64,000 nucleotides of DNA from Kosakonia sacchari SP1. GTDB lineage: Bacteria; Pseudomonadota; Gammaproteobacteria; Enterobacterales; Enterobacteriaceae. The notes under the pieces are model-generated. The model worked only from the letters and a program-made list of their open reading frames with translations. It had not been told where the DNA came from and did no database searches. This document shows positions 50,942 through 61,495 of this stretch, in pieces. Both the position numbers and the translations under genes were made by a program. The DNA lies in assembly GCF_000300455.3 (NCBI RefSeq), contig NZ_CP007215.2, positions 3,472,001 to 3,536,000 on the forward strand, written 5' to 3'. Every line of letters starts with the position of its first letter. Positions within the stretch are counted from its first letter, which is position 1.

Positions 50942-52619
50942 ACGCCCGCAGCGGTGTACCGCGAACCGGGCGATCGCCCGCGACAAAGTAATCCGCATTG
51001 CTGCGCGGCAGCGGCGTGCGGCCACGGATATTATCGGCAATCTTCTCGCCAATCATAATGGTGGTGGCATTGAGGTTCCCGGTGATGATCAGCGGCATGA
51101 TCGAGGCATCCACCACGCGCAAGGCTTCCAGCCCGTGAACACGTCCTTCGCCATCGACCACCGCCATCTCATCGCTGCCCATTTTGCAGGTGCCGCACGG
51201 GTGATACGCGGTTTCCGCATGGTTACGCACAAACTCGTCCAGTTGCTCATCGCTCTGGCACTCAATACCAGGGCTGATTTCCCGCCCGCGATACTTATCC
51301 AGCGCCGGCTGGTTGATGATTTGCCGGGTAATGCGGATCGCATCGCGGAACTCGTGCCAGTCCTGCTCATGGGCCATGTAATTAAACTGAATCGCCGGAT
51401 GCTGGCGCGGATCGCGCGATTTCAGGCGCACAAAACCCCGGCTTGGCGAGCGCATGGAACCCACATGGCACTGGAAGCCGTGCGCTTCCACCGCATTCGA
51501 GCCGTTGTAGTTAATCGCCACCGGCAAAAAGTGGTACTGAATGTTCGGCCAGGCGAACTCATCGCGGCTGCGGATAAACCCGCCGCCCTCGAACTGATTA
51601 CTGGCGCCAATCCCGGTGCCGTTAAACAGCCACTCCGCACCGATTTTCGGCTGGTTCCACCACTTCAGCGCCGGGTAGAGCGACACCGGTTCTTTACACT
51701 CATATTGCAGGTACATTTCCAGGTGATCCTGCAAGTTTTCGCCCACGCCCGGTAAATCGTGCACCAGCGGAATATCAAACTGTTTGAGTAGCTCAGCGGC
51801 ACCGACGCCGGAGCGCTGCAAAATTTGCGGCGAGGCAATCGCTCCTGCGCAGAGCAGCACTTCCCGGCGCGCATGTACTTCATGCAGCGTGTCGCTGGAA
51901 CCCTGCAAATAGGCCACGCCGATTGCGCGTTTGCCGTCAAACAGGATGCGATCGGTGGTGGCATGAGTAATGATTTTCAGGTTCGGTCGCGTTTTTGCCA
52001 TATCGAGATAGCCGCGCGCGGTGCTGGAGCGGCGGCCTTTCGGCGTGACAAAGCGATCCATCGGACCAAAACCTTCCTGCTGGTAGCCGTTAAGATCATC
52101 AGTGCGCGGATAACCAGCCTGCACGCCCGCTTCGATCATCGCGGCAAACAGCGGGTTATTGCCCGGTTTACAGGTGGTGATGCTGACCGGGCCGTCGCCG
52201 CCGTGGTAATCGTTCGCGCCGATATCGCGCGTTTCCGATTTACGGTAATAGGGCAGACAATCCAGATAGCTCCAGCGCTCAAGACCCGGCTGCTGCGCCC
52301 AGTTATCAAGATCCATGGCGTTGCCACGGATGTAGCACATGCCGTTAATCAGCGATGAGCCGCCCAGCCCTTTGCCGCGTCCGCACTCCATGCGGCGATT
52401 ATTCATGTGCGGCTCAGGCTCCGTTTCATAGGCCCAGTTGTAGCGCTTCCCCTGCAAAGGGTAAGCCAGCGCCGCAGGCATCTGCGTACGAAAATCAAAA
52501 CGGTAATCGGGACCGCCCGCTTCCAGCAGCAGCACATTGACATCGCTGTCTTCGGTCAGCCTTGTTGCCAAAACGTTCCCTGCGGATCCGGCTCCAATGA
52601 TGATGTAATCAAATTCCAT
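50940..52619 (-). CDS. betA: Choline dehydrogenase BetA
   Basis: This 559-residue GMC-family flavoprotein begins with the FAD motif [18 protein letters not shown]. It carries [20 protein letters not shown] (GMC signature 1), [15 protein letters not shown] (signature 2) and a C-terminal [10 protein letters not shown] with the catalytic His. It oxidises choline to betaine aldehyde at the membrane, and further to betaine. It is the last gene of betI-betB-betA, 27 bp after betB. Confidence 0.96.
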   Translation of the reverse strand: MEFDYIIIGAGSAGNVLATRLTEDSDVNVLLLEAGGPDYRFDFRTQMPAALAYPLQGKRYNWAYETEPEPHMNNRRMECGRGKGLGGSSLINGMCYIRGNAMDLDNWAQQPGLERWSYLDCLPYYRKSETRDIGANDYHGGDGPVSITTCKPGNNPLFAAMIEAGVQAGYPRTDDLNGYQQEGFGPMDRFVTPKGRRSSTARGYLDMAKTRPNLKIITHATTDRILFDGKRAIGVAYLQGSSDTLHEVHARREVLLCAGAIASPQILQRSGVGAAELLKQFDIPLVHDLPGVGENLQDHLEMYLQYECKEPVSLYPALKWWNQPKIGAEWLFNGTGIGASNQFEGGGFIRSRDEFAWPNIQYHFLPVAINYNGSNAVEAHGFQCHVGSMRSPSRGFVRLKSRDPRQHPAIQFNYMAHEQDWHEFRDAIRITRQIINQPALDKYRGREISPGIECQSDEQLDEFVRNHAETAYHPCGTCKMGSDEMAVVDGEGRVHGLEALRVVDASIMPLIITGNLNATTIMIGEKIADNIRGRTPLPRSNADYFVAGDRPVRGTPLRA

Positions 52620-52646
52620 TCGTCGCTCCTCAGGTTAAAACTTTAT

Positions 52647-54119
52647 TCAAAATACGGACTGAAAACGGCTCAGCTCAAGCTGGACAGATTTGACCTGCGT
52701 GTAGTTTTGCAGCGTCATCAGGCCGTTTTCTCGCCCGATGCCAGAGTGCTTGTAGCCGCCCACCGGCATTTCAGCGGCGGATTCGCCCCAGGTGTTGATC
52801 CAGCAGATACCCGCTTCAATCTGGTGAATGACACGGTGCGCGCGGTTAAGATCCTGCGTCACAATACCCGCCGCCAGGCCGTAATCGGTGGCGTTGGCGC
52901 GGCGCACCGCTTCTTCTTCACTTTCATAGGTGAGAATCGACATCACCGGGCCGAAGATCTCTTCGCGCACGATGGTCATCTCATCGCGGCAATCGGTGAA
53001 TACCGTGGGTTCTACCCACGCACCGTGGTCAAACTCACCGCCGGTCAGACGTTTACCGCCGCACAGCAAGCGTGCGCCTTCGTTGATGCCGGTTTCGATA
53101 TAACGCATCACGTTGTCGCGGTGCGCGAAGCTGACCAGCGGCCCGAAATTGGTGTTCAGATCGTTGACATCACCGGCGTTAATGCGCGCCACGCGTTCAA
53201 CAATTTTCGCTTCGAACGCGGTCTGCAAGGCCTTCGGAATAAACACGCGCGTGCCGTTGGTACACACCTGGCCGGAGCTATAGAAGTTCGCCATCATGGC
53301 GATATCGGCGGCGAGATCGAGATCGGCGTCGTCAAAGATAATCAGCGGCGATTTCCCGCCTAGCTCCATGGTCACTTCTTTCAGCGTCGAGCCAGCCGCA
53401 TTCGCCATCACTTTCTTACCGCTGGCAACGCCGCCGGTGAAAGAGACTTTGTCGATGCCCGGATGCTCAGTCAGCAACTGGCCGGTGACCGCGCCGCTGC
53501 CGTTCAGCACGTTAAATACGCCGTCCGGCACGCCAGCTTCGCTGTAAATCTCCGCCAGTTTCAGCGCGGTGAGCGGCGTGACTTCGCTCGGTTTGAAGAT
53601 CATGGCGTTTCCGGCCGCCAGCGCAGGCGCAGATTTCCACAACGCAATCTGAATTGGGTAGTTCCACGCGCCAATCCCGGCCACCACGCCAAGCGGTTCG
53701 CGGCGGGTGTAGACAAATGAGGTTTCGCGCAGCGGAATTTGCTGGCCTTCAAGCGAGGGGATAAGCCCCGCGTAATACTCCAGCACATCCGCGCCGGTGA
53801 CGATATCGACGTCCTGGGTTTCGCTCAGCGGTTTGCCGGTATCCAGCGTTTCCAGTGCTGCCAACTCATCATTGCGCTCGCGCAGGATATCGACGGCGCG
53901 GCGCAGGATACGCGAGCGCTCCATGGCGGTCATCGCCGCCCAGATTTTCTGCCCTTTTTGCGCACTGGCAACGGCGCGATCGACATCGGCCTGCCCGGCT
54001 TCGTGCACTTCGGCCAGCACCTCGCCGTTCGCCGGGTTGATGGTCTGGAATGTGTTACCCGCCGCAGCCGGGACGTATTGACCATGGATATAGAGCTGCT
54101 GTTCTGCGAATCGGGACAT
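52647..54119 (-). CDS. betB: Betaine aldehyde dehydrogenase BetB
   Basis: This 490-residue NAD-dependent aldehyde dehydrogenase shows the catalytic Glu in [12 protein letters not shown] and the catalytic Cys in [15 protein letters not shown]. The cofactor loop is [13 protein letters not shown]. It converts betaine aldehyde to the osmoprotectant glycine betaine. It lies 12 bp after betI. The length agrees with E. coli BetB. Confidence 0.96.
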   Translation of the reverse strand: MSRFAEQQLYIHGQYVPAAAGNTFQTINPANGEVLAEVHEAGQADVDRAVASAQKGQKIWAAMTAMERSRILRRAVDILRERNDELAALETLDTGKPLSETQDVDIVTGADVLEYYAGLIPSLEGQQIPLRETSFVYTRREPLGVVAGIGAWNYPIQIALWKSAPALAAGNAMIFKPSEVTPLTALKLAEIYSEAGVPDGVFNVLNGSGAVTGQLLTEHPGIDKVSFTGGVASGKKVMANAAGSTLKEVTMELGGKSPLIIFDDADLDLAADIAMMANFYSSGQVCTNGTRVFIPKALQTAFEAKIVERVARINAGDVNDLNTNFGPLVSFAHRDNVMRYIETGINEGARLLCGGKRLTGGEFDHGAWVEPTVFTDCRDEMTIVREEIFGPVMSILTYESEEEAVRRANATDYGLAAGIVTQDLNRAHRVIHQIEAGICWINTWGESAAEMPVGGYKHSGIGRENGLMTLQNYTQVKSVQLELSRFQSVF

Positions 54120-54131
54120 ACTTCCTCCTTC

Positions 54132-54728
54132 TCAGTGATTCGTCGCGCCAGCCAGTTGCTGGCGAATGAATTGGGTGGTGAGCGTTCTGGCAATGTCCAG
54201 GTTAAAGGGCTTGCCGCTCAGCGCCGCGCGAAGCCAGAGGCCATCGATCAGCGAAGCAAGGCCATGCGCCGCCAGCCGTGCCTGTTCGTGCGGCAGATCG
54301 CGGCGAAACTCCGCCGCCAGCGTGGAAAACAGTCGGCGACTGCTGACGCGCTCCAGGCGACCAAGCTGCGGCTGATGCATGCTGCTGGCCCAGAAATCGA
54401 GCCAGGCTTTCATCGCCGCGCTGTGTACCTGGCTGTCGTCAAAATTGCCTTCGACAATCGCCAGCAAACGCGTTTCGGTACTGGCCTGCGCGAGCGGTTT
54501 TAATCGCTGTGCCACGGCGTCGCGCAACTGGCGGGTGATGTCGCGCATGGTCGCTTCCAGCAGACCATTTTTGTCCCTGAAGTAGTGGCTGATGATGCCG
54601 GTCGATACGCCAGCGCGGCGCGCAATCTGTGCAATCGTGGCATCGTTAATGCCCACTTCGTTAATGGTACTCAGGGTCGCATCAATCAGCTGCCGACGGC
54701 GTATCGGCTGCATTCCCACCTTTGGCAT
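54132..54728 (-). CDS. betI: Choline-responsive TetR-type repressor BetI
   Basis: This 198-residue protein begins [20 protein letters not shown] and carries the TetR helix-turn-helix [20 protein letters not shown]. BetI represses the bet genes in the absence of choline. It is the first gene of the betIBA operon and divergent from betT. The candidate operator at 54776-54789 lies 48 bp upstream. Confidence 0.95.
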   Translation of the reverse strand: MPKVGMQPIRRRQLIDATLSTINEVGINDATIAQIARRAGVSTGIISHYFRDKNGLLEATMRDITRQLRDAVAQRLKPLAQASTETRLLAIVEGNFDDSQVHSAAMKAWLDFWASSMHQPQLGRLERVSSRRLFSTLAAEFRRDLPHEQARLAAHGLASLIDGLWLRAALSGKPFNLDIARTLTTQFIRQQLAGATNH

Positions 54729-54775
54729 GGCTCCATCTCCACCACAATGTAAGGACCTTATTTAATCTTTTTTTG

Positions 54776-54789
54776 ATTGCACGTTCAAT
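54776..54789. promoter_or_regulatory. Candidate BetI operator between betI and betT
   Basis: ATTGCACGTTCAAT is a 14-bp inverted repeat with one mismatched pair, in the 239-bp divergent region. It resembles the A/T-flanked ACGT-centred site known for BetI in E. coli, from memory. The rest of the region is AT-rich and holds the two promoters. Confidence 0.6.
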
Positions 54790-54967
54790 ATAAAAAAAGA
54801 TTTTGTTAGGATGTTGTGCTTCAATTGTTAAGCAAACGAAGCGGGAATGTATAAGCTGAACAGGGCGAAGCAAACCGCGAGAAACGCGAGGAACAAGCAC
54901 GAGAAAACAACCGATATTTTGAATTTAATTCTTTGAAAAATTACAGGAAATTAACCAGAGGTAACCG

Positions 54968-56998
54968 ATGATTAATCCACCTGCCAGTGAAAAAGACAGA
55001 ATCAATCCCGTGGTGTTTTACACCTCTGCCGGACTGATTCTGACATTTTCACTGGTCACCATTTTGTACAGCGATTTAGCCGCAGCCTGGATCCAGACCA
55101 CCGTAAACTGGGTGTCATCCACATTTGGCTGGTATTACATGCTGGCCGCCACGCTCTATATCGTGTTCGTGATTTATATGGCCTGTTCGCGTTACGGGGC
55201 TATCAAACTCGGGCCGGAACAGTCCAAGCCGGAGTTCAGTTTATTAAGCTGGTCAGCGATGCTGTTTGCCGCCGGGATTGGTATCGACCTGATGTTCTTC
55301 TCCGTCGCGGAGCCGGTCACGCAGTATATGCAACCCCCGGAAGGCGCAGGCCAGACGATGGAAGCCGCACGCCAGGCGATGGTGTGGACGCTGTTCCACT
55401 ACGGGTTAACTGGCTGGTCGATGTATGCGCTGATGGGTATTGCGCTGGGCTACTTTAGCTACCGCTATAATTTGCCGCTCACGATTCGTTCTGCGTTGTA
55501 CCCTATTTTCGGTAAACGCATTAACGGCCCGATCGGTCACACGGTGGACATTGCTGCGGTGATCGGCACTATTTTTGGTATCGCGACCACGCTCGGCATT
55601 GGCGTGGTACAGCTGAATTACGGCTTAAAAGTGCTGTTCGACGTACCAGAAGGGCTAACCGCGCAGATGGCGCTGATTGTGCTGTCGGTAGTGATCGCCA
55701 CCATTTCGGTCACCTCCGGTGTGGATAAAGGCATACGCATTCTTTCGGAGCTGAACGTGGCGCTGGCGCTCGGGCTGATCCTGTTCGTGCTGTTTATGGG
55801 CAAGACCGATTTCCTGCTCAACGCGCTAGTGCTCAACGTCGGCGATTACATCAACCACTTTATGGGCATGACGCTGAACACCTTTGCGTTTGATCGCCCG
55901 ACACAGTGGATGAACAGCTGGACGCTCTTCTTCTGGGCATGGTGGGTCGCGTGGTCGCCGTTTGTCGGGCTGTTCCTCGCACGAATTTCTCGCGGGCGCA
56001 CCATTCGCGAGTTCGTGCTCGGCACGCTGATCATTCCGTTCACCTTCACCCTGCTGTGGTTGTCGGTGTTTGGTAACGCCGCGCTGTATGAAATTATTCA
56101 CGGTGATGCGGGATTCGCCCAGGAAGTTATTTCCCATGCCGAACGCGGTTTCTACAGCCTGCTGGCGCAGTACCCGGCGTTTAAACTCAGCGCTTCTGTC
56201 GCCACCATTACCGGCCTGTTGTTTTATGTCACCTCGGCGGATTCTGGCTCGCTGGTGCTGGGCAACTTCACCTCGAAGCTGAAAGATATCAATAGCGATG
56301 CGCCAAACTGGCTGCGGATTTTCTGGTCGGTCGCCATCGGTGTACTGACCATGGGTATGCTGATGACCAATGGTATTTCCGCGCTGCAAAACACCACGGT
56401 CATCATGGGCTTGCCGTTCAGTTTTGTGATTTTCTTCATTATGGCCGGGCTGTATAAATCCCTGAAGGTGGAGGATCACCGTCGCGCCAGCGCCAGCCGC
56501 GAAACCGCGCCTTATATTCCGGCGAGCAACGACCGTCTGAGCTGGAAAAAACGTCTCTCGCGACTGATGAATTATCCGGGTACGCATTACACCCGGCAGA
56601 TGATGGAAACGGTGATTTACCCGGCGATGCAGGATGTGGCAAAAGAGCTGGAACTGCGCGGTGGACGCGTATCGCTTGAAAATGTCGCGCCGGAGGAAGG
56701 CCAGCCGCTGGGCTACCTGGATCTGCGCGTCCATCTCGGCGAGGAGCAAGATTTTGTCTACCAGGTATGGCCCCAGCAATACTCCGTACCTGGTTTTACC
56801 TACCGCGCACGCAGCGGCAAATCGCACTACTTCCGCCTGGAAACCTTCCTGCTGGAGGGCAGCCAGGGCAATGATTTGATGGATTACAACAAAGAGCAGG
56901 TGATCATCGACATACTGGATCAGTATGAGCGCCACCTGAACTTTATCCATCTGCACCGCGAAGCGCCGGGCAATAACATTGTCTTTCCACAACCATAA
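54968..56998 (+). CDS. betT: High-affinity choline transporter BetT (BCCT family)
   Basis: This 676-residue protein has twelve membrane helices, with the BCCT motif MNSWTLFFWAWWVAWSPFVG followed by LFLARISRGRT. A C-terminal cytoplasmic domain of about 180 residues senses osmolality (LRVHLGEEQDFVYQVWPQQY). It imports choline with protons for oxidation by BetA and BetB. It is divergent from betI. A UUCG-loop terminator follows. Confidence 0.96.
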   Translation: MINPPASEKDRINPVVFYTSAGLILTFSLVTILYSDLAAAWIQTTVNWVSSTFGWYYMLAATLYIVFVIYMACSRYGAIKLGPEQSKPEFSLLSWSAMLFAAGIGIDLMFFSVAEPVTQYMQPPEGAGQTMEAARQAMVWTLFHYGLTGWSMYALMGIALGYFSYRYNLPLTIRSALYPIFGKRINGPIGHTVDIAAVIGTIFGIATTLGIGVVQLNYGLKVLFDVPEGLTAQMALIVLSVVIATISVTSGVDKGIRILSELNVALALGLILFVLFMGKTDFLLNALVLNVGDYINHFMGMTLNTFAFDRPTQWMNSWTLFFWAWWVAWSPFVGLFLARISRGRTIREFVLGTLIIPFTFTLLWLSVFGNAALYEIIHGDAGFAQEVISHAERGFYSLLAQYPAFKLSASVATITGLLFYVTSADSGSLVLGNFTSKLKDINSDAPNWLRIFWSVAIGVLTMGMLMTNGISALQNTTVIMGLPFSFVIFFIMAGLYKSLKVEDHRRASASRETAPYIPASNDRLSWKKRLSRLMNYPGTHYTRQMMETVIYPAMQDVAKELELRGGRVSLENVAPEEGQPLGYLDLRVHLGEEQDFVYQVWPQQYSVPGFTYRARSGKSHYFRLETFLLEGSQGNDLMDYNKEQVIIDILDQYERHLNFIHLHREAPGNNIVFPQP

Positions 56999-57000
56999 AC

Positions 57001-57028
57001 AAAAAGGCCACTTCGGTGGCCTGTTTTT
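57001..57028. terminator. Bidirectional terminator between betT and the tetR-type gene
   Basis: Stem GGCCAC / GTGGCC closed by the very stable TTCG tetraloop, with A residues to the left and TGTTTTT to the right. It serves both convergent genes. Confidence 0.9.
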
Positions 57029-57617
57029 ACGGCGCAGGCCATAACCCCATCGCCATACGCGCAATGCCGAGCAGCGTTTCCCGGCTTGCGCCGTCGCGTG
57101 CCTGAATCGACATCCCCTGCTGAATGCTGACATACAACCGGGTCAGCGCGTCAATATCGGTGGTCGCTGGCAATTCACCGCATTGCTGTGCTTCGCTAAG
57201 ACGGGTTTTTAGTTGCTCAATGCCGCCATTACGCAACTGACGAACCCGCTCGCCCAACCGCTCATGACCTTCGCTGGCCACCGCGGACAGCGTCACCATG
57301 CAGCCGTGCGGCAAATCACAGCGGGTTAACACCTCAGCCGAGCGCTCCAGCCACGCCGCAATGGCTTTTTTCGGTGATGGCTCACTGGCCATATCGCCCC
57401 AGATTGATGGCGCAACGCACTGTTCGTAGTGTTGCAACACCTCATCGTAGAGATCTTCTTTGCTACCGAACGCCGCGTATAAGCTCGGCGATTTGATGCC
57501 CATCGCCTCATACAGATCGTTCATGGATGTCGCGGTGTACCCCTTCTGCCAGAAGAGTTTCATCGCTTTATTCAACGCCTCGGTACGGTCAAACTCCCGT
57601 GGTCTTCCCCGGCTCAC
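57027..57617 (-). CDS. TetR-family regulator of the adjacent SDR gene
   Basis: This 196-residue protein starts MSRGRPREFDRTEALNKAMK and has the N-terminal helix-turn-helix TATSMNDLYEAMGIKSPSLY, then a ligand-binding helical domain (TetR_C type). It is divergent from a short-chain dehydrogenase gene, with a 26-bp palindrome between them. It probably represses that gene and itself; the inducer is unknown. Confidence 0.9.
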   Translation of the reverse strand: MSRGRPREFDRTEALNKAMKLFWQKGYTATSMNDLYEAMGIKSPSLYAAFGSKEDLYDEVLQHYEQCVAPSIWGDMASEPSPKKAIAAWLERSAEVLTRCDLPHGCMVTLSAVASEGHERLGERVRQLRNGGIEQLKTRLSEAQQCGELPATTDIDALTRLYVSIQQGMSIQARDGASRETLLGIARMAMGLWPAP

Positions 57618-57690
57618 TTTCGCCCCCTCGCATTTTGTGCTGATCGGTATATTAATAACATTGACGAATGTATGGAAGCCTGTTTATTTT

Positions 57691-57716
57691 AATTATGTAT
57701 CAATCGACACATAATT
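57691..57716. promoter_or_regulatory. Palindromic operator between tetR and SDR genes
   Basis: A 26-bp inverted repeat has arms AATTATGT..ACATAATT around a TC-AT-GA core; the outer 8 bp pair perfectly and only a few inner positions mismatch. It ends 11 bp before the SDR start codon, so bound repressor would block transcription. Confidence 0.75.
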
Positions 57717-57727
57717 CAGGAGCCACC

Positions 57728-58471
57728 ATGTCACATTCACTTGCAGGAAAACGCGCGCTGGTCACCGGCGCGAGCCGGGGTCTGGGAAAAGCCATCGCCT
57801 TAACGCTGGCGCGGGAAGGGGCGGATGTCGCTATTACCTGGGAAAAATCCGCCGATAAAGCACAAGCTGTTGTGGACGCGATCCGCGCGCTGGGGCGTAA
57901 CGCCGTGGCGATCCAGGCCAACAGCGCCGAGCCACAAGCTGCCCGCGCCGCCGTTGATCAAACCGTGCATCAACTCGGCGGGCTGGATATTCTGGTCAAT
58001 AACGCCGGGATCGCGCGCGGCGGCCAGTTAGAAGCGATGTCGCAGGAGGATATCGATGCGATGATCGACGTGAATATTCGCGGCGTGGTCTATTCAACGC
58101 AGGCAGCAATCGCGCATCTGCCGGACGGCGGGCGCATTATCAACATCGGCAGTTGCCTTTCCGATCGCGTGCCGTTTAAAGATATCGCCATTTATTCGAT
58201 GACCAAATCCGCGCTGAACTCGTTAACACGCGGGCTGGCGCGGGATTTGGGTCCACGTGGCATTACCGTGAACATGGTGAAACCCGGTTCGACGGACAGC
58301 GATATGAACCCGGCGGACGGCGAAGGCGCGGAAGAGCAGCGTCGTATGATTGCGCTCGGGCATTATGGTGAAGCGCAGGATATTGCCGAAGCGGTCGCTT
58401 TCCTCGCCAGCCCGGCGGCGAAGCAGATTACCGGTGCGGATATTGTTGTTGATGGTGGCACCAACGCCTGA
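57728..58471 (+). CDS. Short-chain dehydrogenase/reductase
   Basis: This 247-residue SDR, started at ATG 57728 (AGGAG at 8 bp), has the cofactor motif VTGASRGLGKAIALTL, the NNAGIARGG strand, the catalytic Ser region INIGSC and IYSMTKSALNSL with the catalytic Tyr and Lys. It resembles 3-oxoacyl-ACP-reductase-like enzymes often regulated by an adjacent TetR protein. NADP(H) preference and substrate are not known. The divergent TetR gene and the operator suggest induction by a small molecule. Confidence 0.9.
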   Translation: MSHSLAGKRALVTGASRGLGKAIALTLAREGADVAITWEKSADKAQAVVDAIRALGRNAVAIQANSAEPQAARAAVDQTVHQLGGLDILVNNAGIARGGQLEAMSQEDIDAMIDVNIRGVVYSTQAAIAHLPDGGRIINIGSCLSDRVPFKDIAIYSMTKSALNSLTRGLARDLGPRGITVNMVKPGSTDSDMNPADGEGAEEQRRMIALGHYGEAQDIAEAVAFLASPAAKQITGADIVVDGGTNA

Positions 58472-58548
58472 TCCCGGCGTAAATAACTGGCTTAAAGCTG
58501 AAAGCTTCCGGAAGCACCAGCCTGGCAGGGGGTTTTCTGTAGATAAAG

Positions 58549-58575
58549 AAAAGCGGCGCATATGCGCCGCTTTTT
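58549..58575. terminator. Bidirectional terminator between the SDR gene and ybdD
   Basis: A perfect stem AAAAGCGGCGCA / TGCGCCGCTTTT with a 2-nt centre, with A residues on one side and T on the other, lies between convergent genes. Confidence 0.9.
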
Positions 58576-58589
58576 AAGCAAGACGAGTA

Positions 58590-58787
58590 TTAACAACAGC
58601 GTGCGCCGCCTTTCCCGCCGTAGCGCGCATCCTGGCGCTCGCGGAAAAACTCTTCATAGGTCATCGGTGTCTGCTCCGGGTGCGTCACGCGCATATGCTC
58701 GACATAGTTGTCGTAATCCGGAACGCCAATCATCATTTTCGCCGCCTGGCCTAAATACTTCCCGGCTTTTGAAAGCGTATCGAACAT
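58590..58787 (-). CDS. ybdD: YbdD, small partner of CstA
   Basis: This 65-residue DUF466/YbdD-YjiX family protein has [20 protein letters not shown] followed by [19 protein letters not shown] and a C-terminal Cys pair. It is encoded 20 bp after cstA. In E. coli the CstA and BtsT transporters each work with such a small partner for pyruvate uptake. Confidence 0.93.
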   Translation of the reverse strand: MFDTLSKAGKYLGQAAKMMIGVPDYDNYVEHMRVTHPEQTPMTYEEFFRERQDARYGGKGGARCC

Positions 58788-58807
58788 AATTCCTCCGCGT
58801 TACGCGA

Positions 58808-60913
58808 TTAATGCACACCTTTTGCCTGGCCGACAATCTGCTCAACGTCGCCCGACATTTCCTGGTACGGCGTCTCGTTCGCTGTCGGTTGATCCTCTTT
58901 CAGCGCCGCCAGCGCGGTTTTCAGCGAGTAGAACGCCAGTACCACCACCACGACCATAAAGAAGATGGTCAAGCCAGCATCGAGACGGTTGTTAAACACC
59001 AGTTGCGCCAGTTGTGACTGGGTATACTGCGCCGGAATATTGCCGCTGTCGATCATCGCCTGGAACTTATTGGCAATCGCCAGGAAGCCGACTTTCGCAT
59101 CCGGGCTAAAGGCTTTTTGCCAGCCCGCAGTGAGCGTACAAACCAGCAGCCAGGCGGTTGGCAGCAGTGCCACCCACGCATAACGCTGGCGTTTCATCTT
59201 GAACAGCACCACCGCACACAGCATCAGCGCCATGCCCGCCAGCATCTGGTTGGCGATGCCAAACAGCGGCCACAGGGTGTTAATACCGCCGAGCGGATCA
59301 ACCACGCCCTGGTGCAGGAAGTAGCCCCACGCCAGCACGCACAGCCCGGTCGCCAGCAGGTTCGCGGGCAGCGATTCCGTGCGTTTGAGGTTCGGTGAAA
59401 TCACACCCAAAAGATCCTGCAACATAAAGCGCGCCGCGCGTGTCCCGGCATCCACTGCCGTCAGAATAAACAGCGCCTCAAACAGAATGGCGAAGTGATA
59501 CCAGAACGAGACATCCATCAGGCCGCCGAGCGCGCCGTGCAGGATATAAGCCATGCCCACCGCCAGCGTCGGCGCGCCGCCCGCGCGTGAAATGATCGAC
59601 TGCTCGCCCACTTCGCTGGCAATCTGCCTGAGCGCATCCGGGGTGATACTAAAGCCCCAGCCGCTCACCACCTGCGCCGCCGACGCTACTACATCGGTGG
59701 TGCCAGCAGGCGCTAAGACCGCCATTGGGCTGTTCATCGCAAAGTAAACGCCCGGATCGATAATGCACGCCGACACCAGCGCCATGATCGCCACGAACGA
59801 CTCCATCAGCATGCCGCCGTAACCGATAAAACAAGCCTGCCCTTCGCTGGCGAGCATTTTCGGCGTGGTGCCGGAGGAAATCAGCGCATGGAAGCCGGAA
59901 ACCGCGCCACAGGCGATGGTAATAAACAGGAACGGGAACAGGTTACCGGTCCACACCGGGCCAGTCCCATCGACAAACTTGGTCAGAGCAGGCATGGTCA
60001 GCGTCGGGCGCATGATCAGAATGCCAATCGCCAGGCCGATAATGGTGCCGATTTTCAGGAAAGTAGAGAGGTAATCACGCGGTGCCAGCAGCAGCCACAC
60101 CGGCAGCACCGAGGCGACAAAACCGTAGCCCACCAGCATCCACGTTAGCTGCACACCGGTGAAATCAAAGTACGGGGCAATCGCCGGGTTTGCCGCCACC
60201 CAGCCGCCAGAAATAATGGCGAACACCAGCAGCACCAGGCCAATCACCGACACTTCGCCAATCCGCCCAGGGCGCAGATAACGAATGTAGATACCCATAA
60301 AAATCGCCAGCGGAATGGTAAAGGCGACAGTGTAAGTTCCCCACGGGCTGTGGGTCAGCGCTTTGACGACAATCATCGCCAGCACCGCGAGAATGATCAC
60401 CATGATCATAAAGGTCGCCACCAGCGCAATCACGCCAACGGTCGGCCCCATCTCCGCTTTCACCATCTCACCGAGCGAACGCCCGTCGCGGCGGGTGGAG
60501 ATAAACAGCACCATGAAATCCTGCACCGCACCGGCCAGCACTACGCCGGCGAGGATCCAGATCATGCCCGGTAAATAGCCCATTTGCGCCGCCAGCACCG
60601 GCCCCACCAGCGGGCCTGCGCCGGCAATCGCCGCAAAATGGTGACCGAACAGCACTTTTTTGTCTGTCGGCACGTAATCAAGGCCATCGTTGTAGCGCAC
60701 CGCCGGAGTCATGCGCGTCGGGTCAACCTGCAGCACATTTTTAGCGATATAGAGGCCGTAAAAACGGTAAGCGATAAGGTAGATACAGACTGCGGCAACC
60801 ACTATCCACAGTGCGTTGATCTGCTCACCGCGATTCAGCGCGATATAGCCGAGGGCAAATGCGCCAACCAGCGACAGCACGCCCCAAATAAGATATTTCC
60901 CTGAGTTGTTCAT
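58808..60913 (-). CDS. cstA: CstA, carbon-starvation-induced pyruvate/peptide transporter
   Basis: This 701-residue membrane protein has about 16-18 helices and the length of E. coli CstA. Conserved segments include GHHFAAIAGAGPLVGPVLAA, ISSGTTPKMLASEGQACFIG and MSVFWYHF-like DVSFWYHFAILFEALF. CstA was first described for peptide use in starvation and later as a pyruvate transporter. It is followed by ybdD. No CRP site was recognised in the 168 bp before entH. Confidence 0.94.
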   Translation of the reverse strand: MNNSGKYLIWGVLSLVGAFALGYIALNRGEQINALWIVVAAVCIYLIAYRFYGLYIAKNVLQVDPTRMTPAVRYNDGLDYVPTDKKVLFGHHFAAIAGAGPLVGPVLAAQMGYLPGMIWILAGVVLAGAVQDFMVLFISTRRDGRSLGEMVKAEMGPTVGVIALVATFMIMVIILAVLAMIVVKALTHSPWGTYTVAFTIPLAIFMGIYIRYLRPGRIGEVSVIGLVLLVFAIISGGWVAANPAIAPYFDFTGVQLTWMLVGYGFVASVLPVWLLLAPRDYLSTFLKIGTIIGLAIGILIMRPTLTMPALTKFVDGTGPVWTGNLFPFLFITIACGAVSGFHALISSGTTPKMLASEGQACFIGYGGMLMESFVAIMALVSACIIDPGVYFAMNSPMAVLAPAGTTDVVASAAQVVSGWGFSITPDALRQIASEVGEQSIISRAGGAPTLAVGMAYILHGALGGLMDVSFWYHFAILFEALFILTAVDAGTRAARFMLQDLLGVISPNLKRTESLPANLLATGLCVLAWGYFLHQGVVDPLGGINTLWPLFGIANQMLAGMALMLCAVVLFKMKRQRYAWVALLPTAWLLVCTLTAGWQKAFSPDAKVGFLAIANKFQAMIDSGNIPAQYTQSQLAQLVFNNRLDAGLTIFFMVVVVVLAFYSLKTALAALKEDQPTANETPYQEMSGDVEQIVGQAKGVH

Positions 60914-61054
60914 AGCGGGTATCCGTTGAGAGACAGAGAGATGTTACATTTTGTATCTATATCAACTCACGGGTTTTAACAACTTTGAAACATGGGAAAT
61001 TTGCCCTGCCACCAGGCATTTACCTGATTGTGTTAACGGGATCGCAAGATTGCA

Positions 61055-61076
61055 CCCTCTCCCGCTATGGAGAGGG
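61055..61076. terminator. Hairpin between entH and cstA
   Basis: CCCTCTCC / GGAGAGGG forms a perfect 8-bp stem with a 6-nt loop, 6 bp after the entH stop. There is no T tract. Its sequence resembles the hairpin at 44772-44797. Confidence 0.55.
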
Positions 61077-61081
61077 CGAAA

Positions 61082-61495
<414 letters not shown>

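Noticed and set aside
55826-57133. 435-codon open frame antisense to betT
   Set aside because: It is a codon-phase shadow of betT, rich in His/Arg/Gln and without any domain.
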